Part shown: piece after piece, positions 44,942-53,960 of the stretch
How positions within the stretch are numbered: the stretch's first letter is position 1
How the letters are laid out: every line of letters starts with the position of its first letter
Source: JBGNFV01 sp049645705
GTDB lineage: Bacteria > Bacteroidota > Bacteroidia > Cytophagales > Cyclobacteriaceae
DNA length: 64,000 nt
Direction: 5' to 3'
Assembly (NCBI GenBank): GCA_049645705.1
Contig: JBARUK010000027.1
Span: 124,001 to 188,000, forward strand
The notes under the pieces: model-generated
Told to the model about the DNA's origin: nothing
The model's input: the letters and a program-made list of their open reading frames with translations, nothing else
Database searches by the model: none
Made by a program: the position numbers and the translations under genes

Positions 44942-45952
44942 ATGTCCAACCCATCCCTATTACTGGCCAAAGATCTGATGAAGGCTTTTGGCGAAGATCG
45001 GCCTGCAGTAGATAATGTGTCGCTGCAACTGACGGAAAAGGAAAGCCTGGCCATCATAGGCCCTAGCGGAGCCGGTAAATCTACCCTGCTGCGCCTGCTG
45101 GCAGGGCTGGAAAGTCCTGATAGCGGCTCCATACTGCTGGACGGCCACAGGCTGGAAGACCCGGTAGAGCAACTCGTGCGTGGCAATAAAGATATTCGCA
45201 TGGTGCACCAGGATTTTGGCCTGGCGGCCAACCGCACCGTATATGGTAATGTAGACATGCTGCTAAGAAGGTACCAGACTGACTACCGCCAGCAGGAAAC
45301 CCGGCGGCTACTGGAGGCGGTAAAGCTCACTCCAATTGCCGACCACGCCGTAGCTACCCTCAGCGGTGGTGAAAAGCAACGGCTGGGGCTCGCACGTGCC
45401 CTCGCAGATGACTCCCGCCTTGTATTGCTGGATGAACCTTTTAGCCAGCAGGACGCCCTGCTCAAAGCACACCTGTACGAAGTAATCTATGATGAAATAC
45501 GTATAGCAGATAAGGGGATGATACTGGTGACCCATGACCCTAGAGAGGCCATGGCACTGGCCGATCGTGTAGCAGTCATGATTACGGGAAAAATAGAGCA
45601 GGAAGGCAGTCCTTCCGAGCTATATGATCACCCTCACAGCCCTGACGTAGCCTCGCTGACAGGGCGTATAAACCTGATGACTGCCGCACAGTGGTCAGCC
45701 ATCAGTATAGGTCATTCCTTACCAACAAATGGTGAGCAGATAGTAGGGTATCGCCCCGAAGATCTCCGGGTAGAGCCATCCCAAGAGAGCGCTTTTACTA
45801 TCCGCAGACTGGTGTACCAGGGGTCTTATACCGATGTGTTGGCTCATGATGGCACACACACTCTGTACATCCGCAGTACAGAAGGTAGCTACCATATTGG
45901 CCAGCAAGTAGCAATATCCGGGAAAGAAGGCCAGGAAATTTTGTTTAAATAG
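44942..45952 (+). CDS. ABC transporter ATP-binding protein (PotA/FbpC-like), no permease nearby
   Basis: The 336-residue ATPase has Walker A GPSGAGKST, Q-loop in MVHQDFGL, signature LSGGEKQRLGLARAL, Walker B LVLLDEPFS and the H-loop VTHDPREAM. A C-terminal TOBE-like domain (about 255-336) is present, as in polyamine, iron or molybdate importers. No permease or binding protein is adjacent, so substrate is unknown. Confidence 0.85.
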   Translation: MSNPSLLLAKDLMKAFGEDRPAVDNVSLQLTEKESLAIIGPSGAGKSTLLRLLAGLESPDSGSILLDGHRLEDPVEQLVRGNKDIRMVHQDFGLAANRTVYGNVDMLLRRYQTDYRQQETRRLLEAVKLTPIADHAVATLSGGEKQRLGLARALADDSRLVLLDEPFSQQDALLKAHLYEVIYDEIRIADKGMILVTHDPREAMALADRVAVMITGKIEQEGSPSELYDHPHSPDVASLTGRINLMTAAQWSAISIGHSLPTNGEQIVGYRPEDLRVEPSQESAFTIRRLVYQGSYTDVLAHDGTHTLYIRSTEGSYHIGQQVAISGKEGQEILFK

Positions 45953-46043
45953 GGGGTTGAAGTAAGTTTTCCTTCAATTTAACTTACTGGAAAAGAAATA
46001 TTTGGTGCAATTTATTGTTAGCAAATCAGAAGCCCACGTTTTT

Positions 46044-47162
46044 ATGAAGAGCTTATTTATCCTCTTTGCCCTTACATGCACCTGTATTTCCGCCTTTGCT
46101 ATGCACGAGCCAGATGTGTATCACAAGAAAAGCGAAGACGGGGCATACCTCTTTTATGTGGACAATAACAGCTATAGCCCGTATCAGGTAGAGATCAGTT
46201 TCACCACCATAGAAAACCTGGAGGTCAGCGTAGACCTGCCCTACTTTTTTGTGGTAGAGCCCGGTGAAACGCAGAAGTTTTTGTTCAAAGCCATACCCAC
46301 CCGCCAGGGGACAATGCGCTTCAAATACGCATTCAGTTTTCTCAGGGGCGACCCCTCCGCAAGTGGCCCTGATGATTATGTATACCTGTTTCCTTTTGAG
46401 CACGGCCAAAAAAAGAGGATAGACCAGGGGTATTTTGGCAAGTTTAGCCATGCATCTCTGTATGCCCTCGATTTTCATATGAAAGAAGGAGAAGCAGTGT
46501 ATGCTGCCAGGGCTGGTGTAGTGGTGGAAACCCGTGAAGACAGCAACCTGGGCGGCCCTGATCCCTCATATGAGCCACATGGTAATAAAGTGATCGTGCT
46601 GCATGAAGACGGTACCTTCGGAGAGTATGGTCACCTGCAGCAACATGGTGTTTTGGTGGAAGAAGGAGACCAGGTATCGGCCGGCCAGTTCATAGCACGC
46701 AGCGGAAATACAGGGTTCAGTAGCGGACCCCACCTGCACTTTATGGTATACAGAGCAGATAAGCTACAGTATGCCACCGTGCCGGTCAGGTTCATGGATC
46801 ATACAGGTGATGCGGTAGAAGCCCGACAGGGGAAATATTACTATGCGCTTCACCCCGGCAAGGCCGCCTTTACTGTCCCTGCGGGAGGTGAAGTAACCAA
46901 GCGCAAAGACAATACAGAGGTATCGGGCAATGAATTTACTATTAAGGCTGAGCAGGTAGACGGTACTATTTTGTTATACGCCGAGAATGGAAAAGGCAGA
47001 GCCGTAAATGGAGTACTGAACCTGCAACTGGATAACCTGAAATCGACAGAAAAACTCCCCTATCGGTTCAGAGTACCTGCCAAAACCCGCCAGTTTGTAT
47101 TGAAACTTACACCTGTGGATCCGACTAAAAGCGTAGGTTATAAAATGTCTTACGAGTTTTAG
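46044..47162 (+). CDS. M23 family metallopeptidase (LytM-like)
   Basis: From the ATG at 46044 the protein is 372 residues. It has a signal peptide (MKSLFILFALTCTCISAFA), an N-terminal beta domain, and a peptidase M23 domain (about 130-260) with the zinc residues in HASLYALDF and the HLHF motif (SSGPHLHFMVYR). A C-terminal beta domain follows. M23 enzymes cut peptidoglycan cross-links. The C-terminal part may target substrate. It ends in a terminator. Confidence 0.85.
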   Translation: MKSLFILFALTCTCISAFAMHEPDVYHKKSEDGAYLFYVDNNSYSPYQVEISFTTIENLEVSVDLPYFFVVEPGETQKFLFKAIPTRQGTMRFKYAFSFLRGDPSASGPDDYVYLFPFEHGQKKRIDQGYFGKFSHASLYALDFHMKEGEAVYAARAGVVVETREDSNLGGPDPSYEPHGNKVIVLHEDGTFGEYGHLQQHGVLVEEGDQVSAGQFIARSGNTGFSSGPHLHFMVYRADKLQYATVPVRFMDHTGDAVEARQGKYYYALHPGKAAFTVPAGGEVTKRKDNTEVSGNEFTIKAEQVDGTILLYAENGKGRAVNGVLNLQLDNLKSTEKLPYRFRVPAKTRQFVLKLTPVDPTKSVGYKMSYEF

Positions 47163-47321
47163 TGCTGGTTATCAATCGTATCAATTATTTATTGACTAAA
47201 GGTATGGGAAAAACCCTACGTGATACCGGTAAGCCCGCCCACCATAGCCGGATTAGAAGTGAGAATTATTCACTATATTACTAATGGTGTGAATTGAAAA
47301 GAATCGGAGTTTTCCGTTCTT

Positions 47322-47350
47322 AAAAGCCTGGCTTCGGTCAGGCTTTTTTT
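47322..47350. terminator. Bidirectional terminator
   Basis: AAAAGCCTG/CAGGCTTTT stem with an 8-base GCTTCGGT loop and a T-run, between the M23 gene (+) and the AsmA-like gene (-). Confidence 0.85.
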
Positions 47351-47379
47351 TGCGAAATGATAAGTAAGGTACTGGTTTG

Positions 47380-49866
47380 CTACTGGTCCTCCCACTCAAA
47401 GAACTCTTCCTCTTCCAGCTCCACCGATTCCTTCTTACGGCCTTTGCCCTTAAATATAGCCTTGAGCTCTTCACCTTCCCGGCGTATGTCATCTTTGATC
47501 TTTTCCTCTACCGCTTCCGTATCATAGCCGATCCGGTAGTCGCTGGTAGTTCCTTTTATAAACAGAAAGAGGTGACTGCCGCGCTGCTCGTTAGAAACCG
47601 TCTGGCCATAGCCCTGCCGCCTGCCGCCTATGATACGGCGCAGAGGCACCTTTAAGTGGTAGTCTATGTGCTGGTCGAACGTATGCGTGCCATTTACCCT
47701 GATAGTGGATACGTTCGAGTTTATCTCCATGCTCGGGATATTGATTGTCTGGTCGTTAACAAAAATATCATTTTCAATATCACTGAACCGCAGCCTGGAA
47801 AGACTCTCTTCTTCCACAAATGCTGACATCTTCTGCATAGGTTCGAAGTCATTCAGCTCTCCGTTTTTGATACGTGCTCTCACCTGCGACTCAAATGCCT
47901 GCTTGTTAAAGTGCAGCTTACTGTCAAATACCATATGAGACAGGGCCGTCGCATAGAGTTGCCCCTTCAGGTTATCATCCACCAGCCAGTCCTGGTTAAA
48001 GTTTTCGAAGACATAAAATATGCTGTCTATATCTATCCGGTCAAATTGTGCATCCGTATCTACCACAATGTGATCCTTCTGCCGCGCATCTATAGTGCCC
48101 GTAAGCTTCATTGTGCCGCCTGCTGCCTTTACCTGCCCGTTCTTGAGCGTAGCACGTCCGTTTTTCACCCTCAGATTGCCTTTTATGTCCTGTCCGGCAA
48201 ACCGCCGGACATTCAGCCGGGCCACTTCACAGTTAACATCCAGGTCCAGCTTAGGCGATATTTCAAAATGGTACTGCGGCTCATTAGATGAAGAGTAATC
48301 CTCCTGTATCAGTTGGCCTGAGAGCAATTCGTTCAGGTCCAGCTTTTCAGATACCATGTCCGCCTCTATTTGCAGAGACTGGTTATCGAATAAGAGGTAG
48401 GAAATAATGTTTTTAAAGAATCCATTGAGTAGAAAGCGGCTACTGCCTATCTGCCCGTGAAAGTCGCTGACCGCAATGTCGTGCTTGTTGAACAGAAAGT
48501 GCCCCGTAAAATCTTCAAATGGTAGCTGGCTGCCCTCCAGGCCAAAGGCCACCCTGTCCAGCGCCACATCGCCGGAAAGCTTCACCCTGTTTACCCGCTG
48601 TATTTCCTCCATATCCGCCAGGCGGCCATCAAAGTCTATATTCAGCCTTACATTTCCCCTGGCTTTGTGTAGCCGCTCCGGCTTCAGTACGTTTACCAGT
48701 TGACCTGCATCGAACAGGCCTTCCAGGTGGCACTTTAGGTAGTAGTCGTCGAAGTTATTCAGCTCCATCCACCCATTGAAGGGTTTGCCATCTACTGTGC
48801 CACGAAGCGGATTTATTTTCAGGAGACTCGTGGCATTGTTTTGCCTGGCACCATTCGTAAATGTACCTGAAAACGCCAGGTTCTCGATCCGCTTGCCATA
48901 ATCCGGGTGAAACAAAGAGGTGTTCTTAGCCCCGAACTGCACATCTACATCCGGGTTATTACTTCCCGTCATGTCACCACGTATATGCGCTACAAACTGC
49001 ACGTCGCCTTCACTCTTATAGGCCTTCAGCTTATCATAGGTAGCCTGGGGCAGTAGCGAAAACAGCGTCTGCAGCGTACTGTTAGTCGCCTCCGCTCTAA
49101 GGTTGATACTGTCTTTGACTGCCCACTCATAAGTACCCGCTACGTTGAACCACGCCTCGTTTACCTGCAGGTCGGAGGGCAGTATACGCAGGTGCTTCAG
49201 GCTGTCTTCATATACCAGTTCCGCTTTTAGCCTCAGCGGCTTTTCCTGGAAGTAAGTGTCCTGTCCTACCCTCACGCCATGGCACAGCCAGTTGCCATTA
49301 GTAAGTACCGTGTACCTGCTGCCATCGATCTGCAACTCAGCAGCGGCCTGTTCTGCAAACACACTATGGAACTGCTCCGCCGTTACGTCTTCGTATTCGA
49401 TCGCGATCTGTTCAAGTCCTATATCCTTCAGCACAAAAGCACCAGACGACTGGCCTCCCTCTGTTTTCTTAAATATCAGGTAGTTTTCATTTCCATCTGT
49501 GGCGCGGTGCAGGTATACCTCACCGTTTTTCATCACCACCTTATCCACCACCATTTCACCCTGCACCAGCTTCCATAGGTCCAGTGAGCAATAGATGCGT
49601 TCTACTTTAGCCAGGGGTCTGTCTATGTCCGCATTCGCCCCGTGGATCTGCACTTCTTCCAGTGTCAGGCTAATCTCAGGGAATCTATCGAACAGGGAAA
49701 GGCTTATTTTTTCGACAGCAACAGGAGAGGAGAGGTTCTTATTGGCTTCCTGTATAAAATAAGCTACCACCTTGTCCTGGTTATACCAGACCAGGGTAAC
49801 TGCTACGGCCAGCAAAGCGACCAGGCTAAGCAGTGTATAGAGAATAATCCTCTTGAGCTTTTTCAG
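47380..49866 (-). CDS. AsmA-like membrane protein, probable CTG start
   Basis: A large AsmA-type protein with an N-terminal membrane segment and long repeated beta-strand regions (KNGEVYLHRATDGNENYLIF, INPLRGTVDGKPFNGWMEL), and an acidic C-terminus. The first standard start codon, TTG at 49815, would begin inside the membrane helix. An in-frame CTG at 49866, preceded by AAGG, extends it to LKKLKRIILYTLLSLVALLA, a full anchor with basic start, giving 828 residues. AsmA relatives move phospholipids to the outer membrane. Confidence 0.75.
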   Translation of the reverse strand: MKKLKRIILYTLLSLVALLAVAVTLVWYNQDKVVAYFIQEANKNLSSPVAVEKISLSLFDRFPEISLTLEEVQIHGANADIDRPLAKVERIYCSLDLWKLVQGEMVVDKVVMKNGEVYLHRATDGNENYLIFKKTEGGQSSGAFVLKDIGLEQIAIEYEDVTAEQFHSVFAEQAAAELQIDGSRYTVLTNGNWLCHGVRVGQDTYFQEKPLRLKAELVYEDSLKHLRILPSDLQVNEAWFNVAGTYEWAVKDSINLRAEATNSTLQTLFSLLPQATYDKLKAYKSEGDVQFVAHIRGDMTGSNNPDVDVQFGAKNTSLFHPDYGKRIENLAFSGTFTNGARQNNATSLLKINPLRGTVDGKPFNGWMELNNFDDYYLKCHLEGLFDAGQLVNVLKPERLHKARGNVRLNIDFDGRLADMEEIQRVNRVKLSGDVALDRVAFGLEGSQLPFEDFTGHFLFNKHDIAVSDFHGQIGSSRFLLNGFFKNIISYLLFDNQSLQIEADMVSEKLDLNELLSGQLIQEDYSSSNEPQYHFEISPKLDLDVNCEVARLNVRRFAGQDIKGNLRVKNGRATLKNGQVKAAGGTMKLTGTIDARQKDHIVVDTDAQFDRIDIDSIFYVFENFNQDWLVDDNLKGQLYATALSHMVFDSKLHFNKQAFESQVRARIKNGELNDFEPMQKMSAFVEEESLSRLRFSDIENDIFVNDQTINIPSMEINSNVSTIRVNGTHTFDQHIDYHLKVPLRRIIGGRRQGYGQTVSNEQRGSHLFLFIKGTTSDYRIGYDTEAVEEKIKDDIRREGEELKAIFKGKGRKKESVELEEEEFFEWEDQ

Positions 49867-49975
49867 GGAAGAACCTTATTTAAATACCTACTTATTTTCT
49901 ACAATTAAACGAATGAAAATGTTGTCTGATTGTAGGCTTTTCATGCAATTTAGGCAAAAAGAGTGCCGCAACAGA

Positions 49976-49983
49976 TACATTTG
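49976..49983 (+). promoter_or_regulatory. -7 promoter element for the MtfA-like gene
   Basis: TACATTTG about 110 bases before the ATG at 50094; no clear -33. Confidence 0.3.
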
Positions 49984-50093
49984 TAAGAATTCCTATATAA
50001 TTATCCGCTACAGTCCCGCTACCGCTGATCCTAAAATCGGTAGATGGTTTTCTAAGATTATCCGTATTTTTGAGTTGAACCTTATACCCGTAC

Positions 50094-50882
50094 ATGAAAT
50101 TCATCGTCCTTACTGCCTTTGTAGCGTTCAATGTATATGGCCTGGTACGCTTTTTCCGACCCAAAAGGCTACCCCCTCCTGTGCTTCCCCTGCCGCGGTT
50201 GTATAAGAAAATACTGGCAGACTCATTTCCATACTACAGGCAACTGCCCGTCCGCCTCAGAGGCAAGTTTGAACGCCGGGTAATGGGCTTTATTACGGCC
50301 AAAAAATTTATCTCCAGGGACCACCAGATAAAAAAAGTAACCCCGGAGATGAAAGTGCTCATAGCCGCCTCCGCCGTGCAGCTTACATTTGGCCTGCCAT
50401 ACATAGAGCTTGTACACTTCAATCGTATCCTTATCTACCAGGACGACTACTACAGCCGTATCAGCAGGCGATATCACAAGGGTGAAACCAACCCTATGTT
50501 TGGTGTGATCGTACTGAGCTGGAATAACTTCACACAAGGTATGTTTCATACCGACGGTGTCAACCTCGGGCTGCACGAAATGGCCCATGCACTGCACCTG
50601 GAAAACGGGATACGTAATGCGGAACACAGCTTTCTTAGCAACAAGGCACTGGACAGGTGGGAGGAATTGGCACTTGAGAAAATAGCCGTCATACGCCAGG
50701 GTAACAACCGCTTTCTGAGAGACTATGGAGGGGTCAATTATGAGGAGTTCTTCGCCGTTTCTGTCGAAGCTTTCTTTGAAAAGCCCGAAGCATTCCGGGA
50801 GCACCTGCCCGGCCTGTACCAGGCCATGGTAGACATACTGCTGCAGGACCCGCTGCGCCTGGATGACTTGCATACCAAATAA
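50094..50882 (+). CDS. MtfA-like zinc peptidase
   Basis: The 262-residue protein has one N-terminal hydrophobic stretch, then the MtfA-type body with LSWNNFTQGMFHTDGVNLG, the HEMAH zinc motif (HExxH, about residue 163), and a distal Glu in NYEEFFAVSVEAFFEKPE. MtfA regulates Mlc and has aminopeptidase activity in enterobacteria. The target here is unknown because Mlc is not present. It is followed by the GroES-like gene after 59 bases. Confidence 0.8.
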   Translation: MKFIVLTAFVAFNVYGLVRFFRPKRLPPPVLPLPRLYKKILADSFPYYRQLPVRLRGKFERRVMGFITAKKFISRDHQIKKVTPEMKVLIAASAVQLTFGLPYIELVHFNRILIYQDDYYSRISRRYHKGETNPMFGVIVLSWNNFTQGMFHTDGVNLGLHEMAHALHLENGIRNAEHSFLSNKALDRWEELALEKIAVIRQGNNRFLRDYGGVNYEEFFAVSVEAFFEKPEAFREHLPGLYQAMVDILLQDPLRLDDLHTK

Positions 50883-50891
50883 TATGTAAAC

Positions 50892-50899
50892 TATATTTG
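50892..50899 (+). promoter_or_regulatory. -7 promoter element for the GroES-like gene
   Basis: TATATTTG, 42 bases before the ATG at 50942; no -33. Confidence 0.35.
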
Positions 50900-50941
50900 C
50901 CCGCCCGGTTTTAAATGATGAACCTGTGGCTTTAATCAGAT

Positions 50942-51319
50942 ATGGAAATTACAAACGACAACAAGCTTAAGAAGATCGTCGTCATCGGAGACAGGGTGCT
51001 CATAAGGCCTAAGAAGGAATCGGAACAGACAGACAGCGGTCTTTTTCTGCCGCCCGGTGTACAGGAAAAAGAAAGGGTAAGAAGCGGCTACATCATGAAG
51101 ACCGGCCCTGGCTACCCTCTGCCCGCACTTACTGAAGACGAGCCCTGGAAGGAGCGTGAAGATGCCGTAAAGTACATACCCCTGCAGGTAAAAGAGGGAG
51201 ATCACGCGCTGTTTCTACAAAAAGATGCCATAGAAGTGGTCTACGAAAAGGAGAAGTATTTTATCGTGCCCCAGTCATCCATTCTGATGCTGGAGCGTCA
51301 CGATGATCTGTTCGACTGA
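50942..51319 (+). CDS. GroES-like (Cpn10-fold) protein without a GroEL neighbour
   Basis: The 125-residue protein has GDRVLIRPKKESEQTDSGLF (the GroES core with a short mobile-loop region), VQEKERVRSGYIMKTGPG, and KEGDHALFLQKDAIEV. It is about 25 residues longer than GroES and has an insertion around residues 55-80. No groEL lies beside it, unlike a housekeeping groES. It may be a second co-chaperone or a Cpn10-fold protein with another role. Confidence 0.75.
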   Translation: MEITNDNKLKKIVVIGDRVLIRPKKESEQTDSGLFLPPGVQEKERVRSGYIMKTGPGYPLPALTEDEPWKEREDAVKYIPLQVKEGDHALFLQKDAIEVVYEKEKYFIVPQSSILMLERHDDLFD

Positions 51320-51321
51320 TG

Positions 51322-51642
51322 TCAGTAGGTAGGCATGCTGTGGTCCACTGTTTTGGCCCAGGCATCTATGCCGCCGTCCAGGTTATACAGGTTATCAAAC
51401 GGGCCGTTTTCCTCCAGGTACATGATGCAGTGGGCACTTCGTATACCATGGTGGCAGTATAACACCACCGGGCAGGAGGGGTCTATGAAAGGTATAGCAG
51501 AAGATATCCTGTGCATAGGGATCAGTTCGGCGTCCGGCAGGCGGCAGACCTCCCACTCTTCTTCCTCACGAACATCTATGAGTTGTACTTTTTCATTTTG
51601 ATTCAGCCAGTCATTCAGAGTAAGAGGGTCAATGCGCTTCAT
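51322..51642 (-). CDS. Rhodanese-like domain protein
   Basis: The 106-residue single-domain protein has VQLIDVREEEEWEV, the active-site loop YCHHGIRSA with the catalytic Cys, and NLDGGIDAWAK at the end. It would transfer sulfane sulfur to an acceptor. Its stop is two bases from that of the GroES-like gene, and it is divergent from pnuC by 45 bases. Confidence 0.88.
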   Translation of the reverse strand: MKRIDPLTLNDWLNQNEKVQLIDVREEEEWEVCRLPDAELIPMHRISSAIPFIDPSCPVVLYCHHGIRSAHCIMYLEENGPFDNLYNLDGGIDAWAKTVDHSMPTY

Positions 51643-51687
51643 GAGAAAAGAAATATACTATCGCAGCAGTAAGTTAGGTGATTTGAA

Positions 51688-52305
51688 ATGAATTTAGAAG
51701 CTATTTCAGAAGCGATCGGTAAAGCCGCCCTGGCCATGACCTGGGTAGAGGGCATAGCCGTTGTTCTCGGGTTGGTCTATTTATTACTCGCCGCCCGTGA
51801 GAGTATATGGTGCTGGCCTGCTGCCTTCGTTAGTGTATGTCTCTATATCTACATATGTCTCAATGCCAAACTGTACAGCGAAACAGGACTGCAGCTTTTT
51901 TATCTGGCTATGGCTGTATACGGCTGGTATTCCTGGAAAAACGGCAATAAAGCCCGTGCCGAAGAGTTACCCATAACCACCTGGCCGGCGAAATACCACC
52001 TTGTGACCATCAGTGCAGGCATATTACTTACTATAGTAGTGGGGTATGTTATGAATAAGGCCACCGATGCCGCATTGCCTTACATGGACGCATTTACCAC
52101 CATATTCAGCGTGGTTACTACCGTTATGGTTACCCGCAAAGTATTGGAAAACTGGCTTTACTGGATCATCATAGACAGTGTGGGCGTGTATATATATTTT
52201 CAGCGCGAGTTGTACCTGACCTCCGCCCTTTTCTTCGTCTATGTGATCATTGTCATATTTGGATATTTTGATTGGGTGAAAAAAATGCGGACTCAGCCAG
52301 CATGA
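51688..52305 (+). CDS. PnuC-family transporter (nicotinamide riboside or thiamine)
   Basis: The 205-residue protein has about seven membrane helices and the PnuC core: WPAAFVSVCLYIYICLNAKL, QLFYLAMAVYGWYSW, and DSVGVYIYFQRELYLTSALF. PnuC moves nicotinamide riboside; the PnuT branch carries thiamine and is often placed with TPP riboswitches in Bacteroidota. Here it lies before the first TPP riboswitch and overlaps a NadR-type kinase by ATGA. Both substrates are possible. Confidence 0.85.
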   Translation: MNLEAISEAIGKAALAMTWVEGIAVVLGLVYLLLAARESIWCWPAAFVSVCLYIYICLNAKLYSETGLQLFYLAMAVYGWYSWKNGNKARAEELPITTWPAKYHLVTISAGILLTIVVGYVMNKATDAALPYMDAFTTIFSVVTTVMVTRKVLENWLYWIIIDSVGVYIYFQRELYLTSALFFVYVIIVIFGYFDWVKKMRTQPA

Positions 52306-52817
52306 TAAAAATTGCCGTGACCGGGCCGGAATCATCCGGAAAAACCACACTTGCCAGTGCCCTGGCCAGTAAATACCATGTGCCATGGGTGCAGGAATAC
52401 AGCCGTGAGTACCTGACAGAGCTGTCCGGTCCCTACCAGGAAGAAGATCTGCTAGCCATAGCCCATGGGCAGGTAGCATTGGAGTCAAAAACCTCAGTCT
52501 CTAACCCGCCATTGCTGATCTGCGATACGGATATGACTGTCATGGCCATTTGGTCACTGGTCAGATATGGTCGGCTGAATCCCGGAATAGCCCTCCTGGA
52601 GCAGGAAAATCTGTACCATCATACCCTGCTGTGTAAGCCGGATATACCCTGGGAGCCCGGCCCCCTGCGCGAAAATCCTAATGACCGGGATGAACTATAC
52701 AAACGATACTACGACAGGCTTACAAAGCTCAAAAAGCCCTTTACCATAATAGAAGGCACCGAAGAAACGCGGCTGAAAACAGCCGTTAGCGCTATCGACT
52801 GTTTGATTTCACCCTAA
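52302..52817 (+). CDS. NadR-type kinase (P-loop nucleoside kinase)
   Basis: From the ATG at 52302 the protein is 171 residues. It has Walker A TGPESSGKTTLASAL, EYSREYLTEL, an LICDTDMTVMAIWS acidic motif and DELYKRYYDRL, the layout of the NadR ribosylnicotinamide kinase domain. There is no nucleotidyltransferase or HTH domain. The upstream start at 52272 is unlikely because of the ATGA overlap with pnuC. If the transporter carries thiamine, this kinase could act on another substrate. Confidence 0.85.
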   Translation: MIKIAVTGPESSGKTTLASALASKYHVPWVQEYSREYLTELSGPYQEEDLLAIAHGQVALESKTSVSNPPLLICDTDMTVMAIWSLVRYGRLNPGIALLEQENLYHHTLLCKPDIPWEPGPLRENPNDRDELYKRYYDRLTKLKKPFTIIEGTEETRLKTAVSAIDCLISP

Positions 52818-52832
52818 CCCTGTGTACCTTTG
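52802..52832 (+). promoter_or_regulatory. Promoter of the first TPP riboswitch transcript
   Basis: TTTG (52802-52805), a 19-base spacer, and TACCTTTG (52825-52832): the best match to the Bacteroidota consensus in this window. The -33 overlaps the end of the kinase gene. Transcription would begin about 52838, exactly at the riboswitch. Confidence 0.7.
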
Positions 52833-52838
52833 CTGCAT

Positions 52839-52938
52839 ACACAAGGGGTGCCCGATCCATCATGGGCTGAGATTATACCCTTTGTTCGCTTAGCAGCGGA
52901 CAGGAACCTGATCCGGGTAATGCCGGCGTAGGGATCAA
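52839..52938 (+). promoter_or_regulatory. TPP riboswitch 1
   Basis: The aptamer core is present: GGGGTGCCC at P2, GCTGAGA at J3/2, TACCC closing P2, then ACCTGATCCGGGTAATGCC and GGCGTAGGGA. Between P2 and P4, where E. coli thiM has 6 bases, there are about 26, which fold as GTTCGCT/AGCGGAC. Downstream, TTATCAA/TTGATAA (52992-52998, 53006-53012) overlaps the ATG at 53012, suggesting control of translation. Confidence 0.92.
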
Positions 52939-53011
52939 TCTTTCAGCATACCGTTATCGGCCAGTCGGTAATTGAGTGCCCATTGTGTTGTTTATCAAAT
53001 ATTTATTGATA

Positions 53012-53944
53012 ATGGAAAACATCAGGGTTGCACTCGACTGGACACCAAATACAATCCATTCGGGACTTTTTCTTGCCAGGGCAAAAGGTTATTATAAATC
53101 CGAAGGGCTCGACGTGTCGCTGATTTCTCCCGCTGCGGACAACTACAGCGTTACACCGGCCAAAAAACTGCTTGCAGACCAGGCTGATATTGCCATAGCA
53201 CCTTCAGAAAGCATCGTAAGCTACTTTGCCAAAGCCGACCATGAAGATGTGGTAGCCATAGCTGCCGTATTGCAGAAGGATGCAAGCGCCATAGTGACAC
53301 TAAACGGAAGCGGTATTAAGCGTCCGGCCCAGCTGGATGATAAATTATACGCAAGCTATGATGCCCGCTACGAAGGGCTTATCGTACAGGAAATGATCTG
53401 CAACGATGGCGGTAAGGGTGAGATAAGCGAAGTTACCCCACCCAAGCTGGGCATATGGAACACCCTGCTGAAAGGCCAGGCCCATGCCACTTGGGTGTTT
53501 ATGCCCTAGGAAGGGCTGAAGGCCGAGCGGGCAGGGGTAAGGCTCAACATCTTTAGGATGGAAGACTACAATATCCCTTACGGATACTCGCCTGTGCTAC
53601 TTACCAGTAATTCCAACCTGAAGAACGATGCTGATAAGATAAGCAGGTTTCTACAGGCCACCGCCAAAGGGTACAGGGAAGCAGTCAGATCTCCCGAACT
53701 GGCGGCCAGGGTTCTTTCAGAATTTGCAGAGGAAACTGAAGATTTTCTACTGGAAAGCTTGAAGAGACTGTCCCCTTGCATGCTTGACCAGGACGGACAA
53801 TTTGGCGTGATGCAAGATAAAAAATGGTCTCAGTTCATAGGCTTTCTTCATAAATCAGGCATGCTGAAGGATGAAGAGTATATGTCTATAAAAGAAGACC
53901 GGCTATATACTAACGAGCTGCTGCCTGCCAGTCCGCAGGACTAA
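53012..53944 (+). pseudogene. THI5/NMT1-like thiamine-pyrimidine protein, interrupted by TAG at 53507-53509
   Basis: From ATG 53012 the frame reads ALDWTPNTIHSGLFLARAKG, the THI5/ThiY substrate signature, to a TAG at 53507. The same frame continues after it (EGLKAERAGVRLNIF) to a TAA at 53942, for about 310 codons. The stop replaces the Trp expected in the family's VFMPWEG segment (TGG to TAG). The protein has no signal peptide or lipobox. It could be a pseudogene, a sequencing error or readthrough. TPP riboswitch 1 precedes it. Confidence 0.8.
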
Positions 53945-53960
53945 CCGGGAGAGCAGCATT

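Noticed and set aside
45961..45988. AGTAAGTT/AACTTACT inverted repeat after the ABC ATPase gene
   Set aside because: No T-run, weak arms; too little to call a terminator or operator.
53012..53944. Two separate genes instead of one broken gene
   Set aside because: The second part has no start signal and continues the same frame and family alignment after the TAG.
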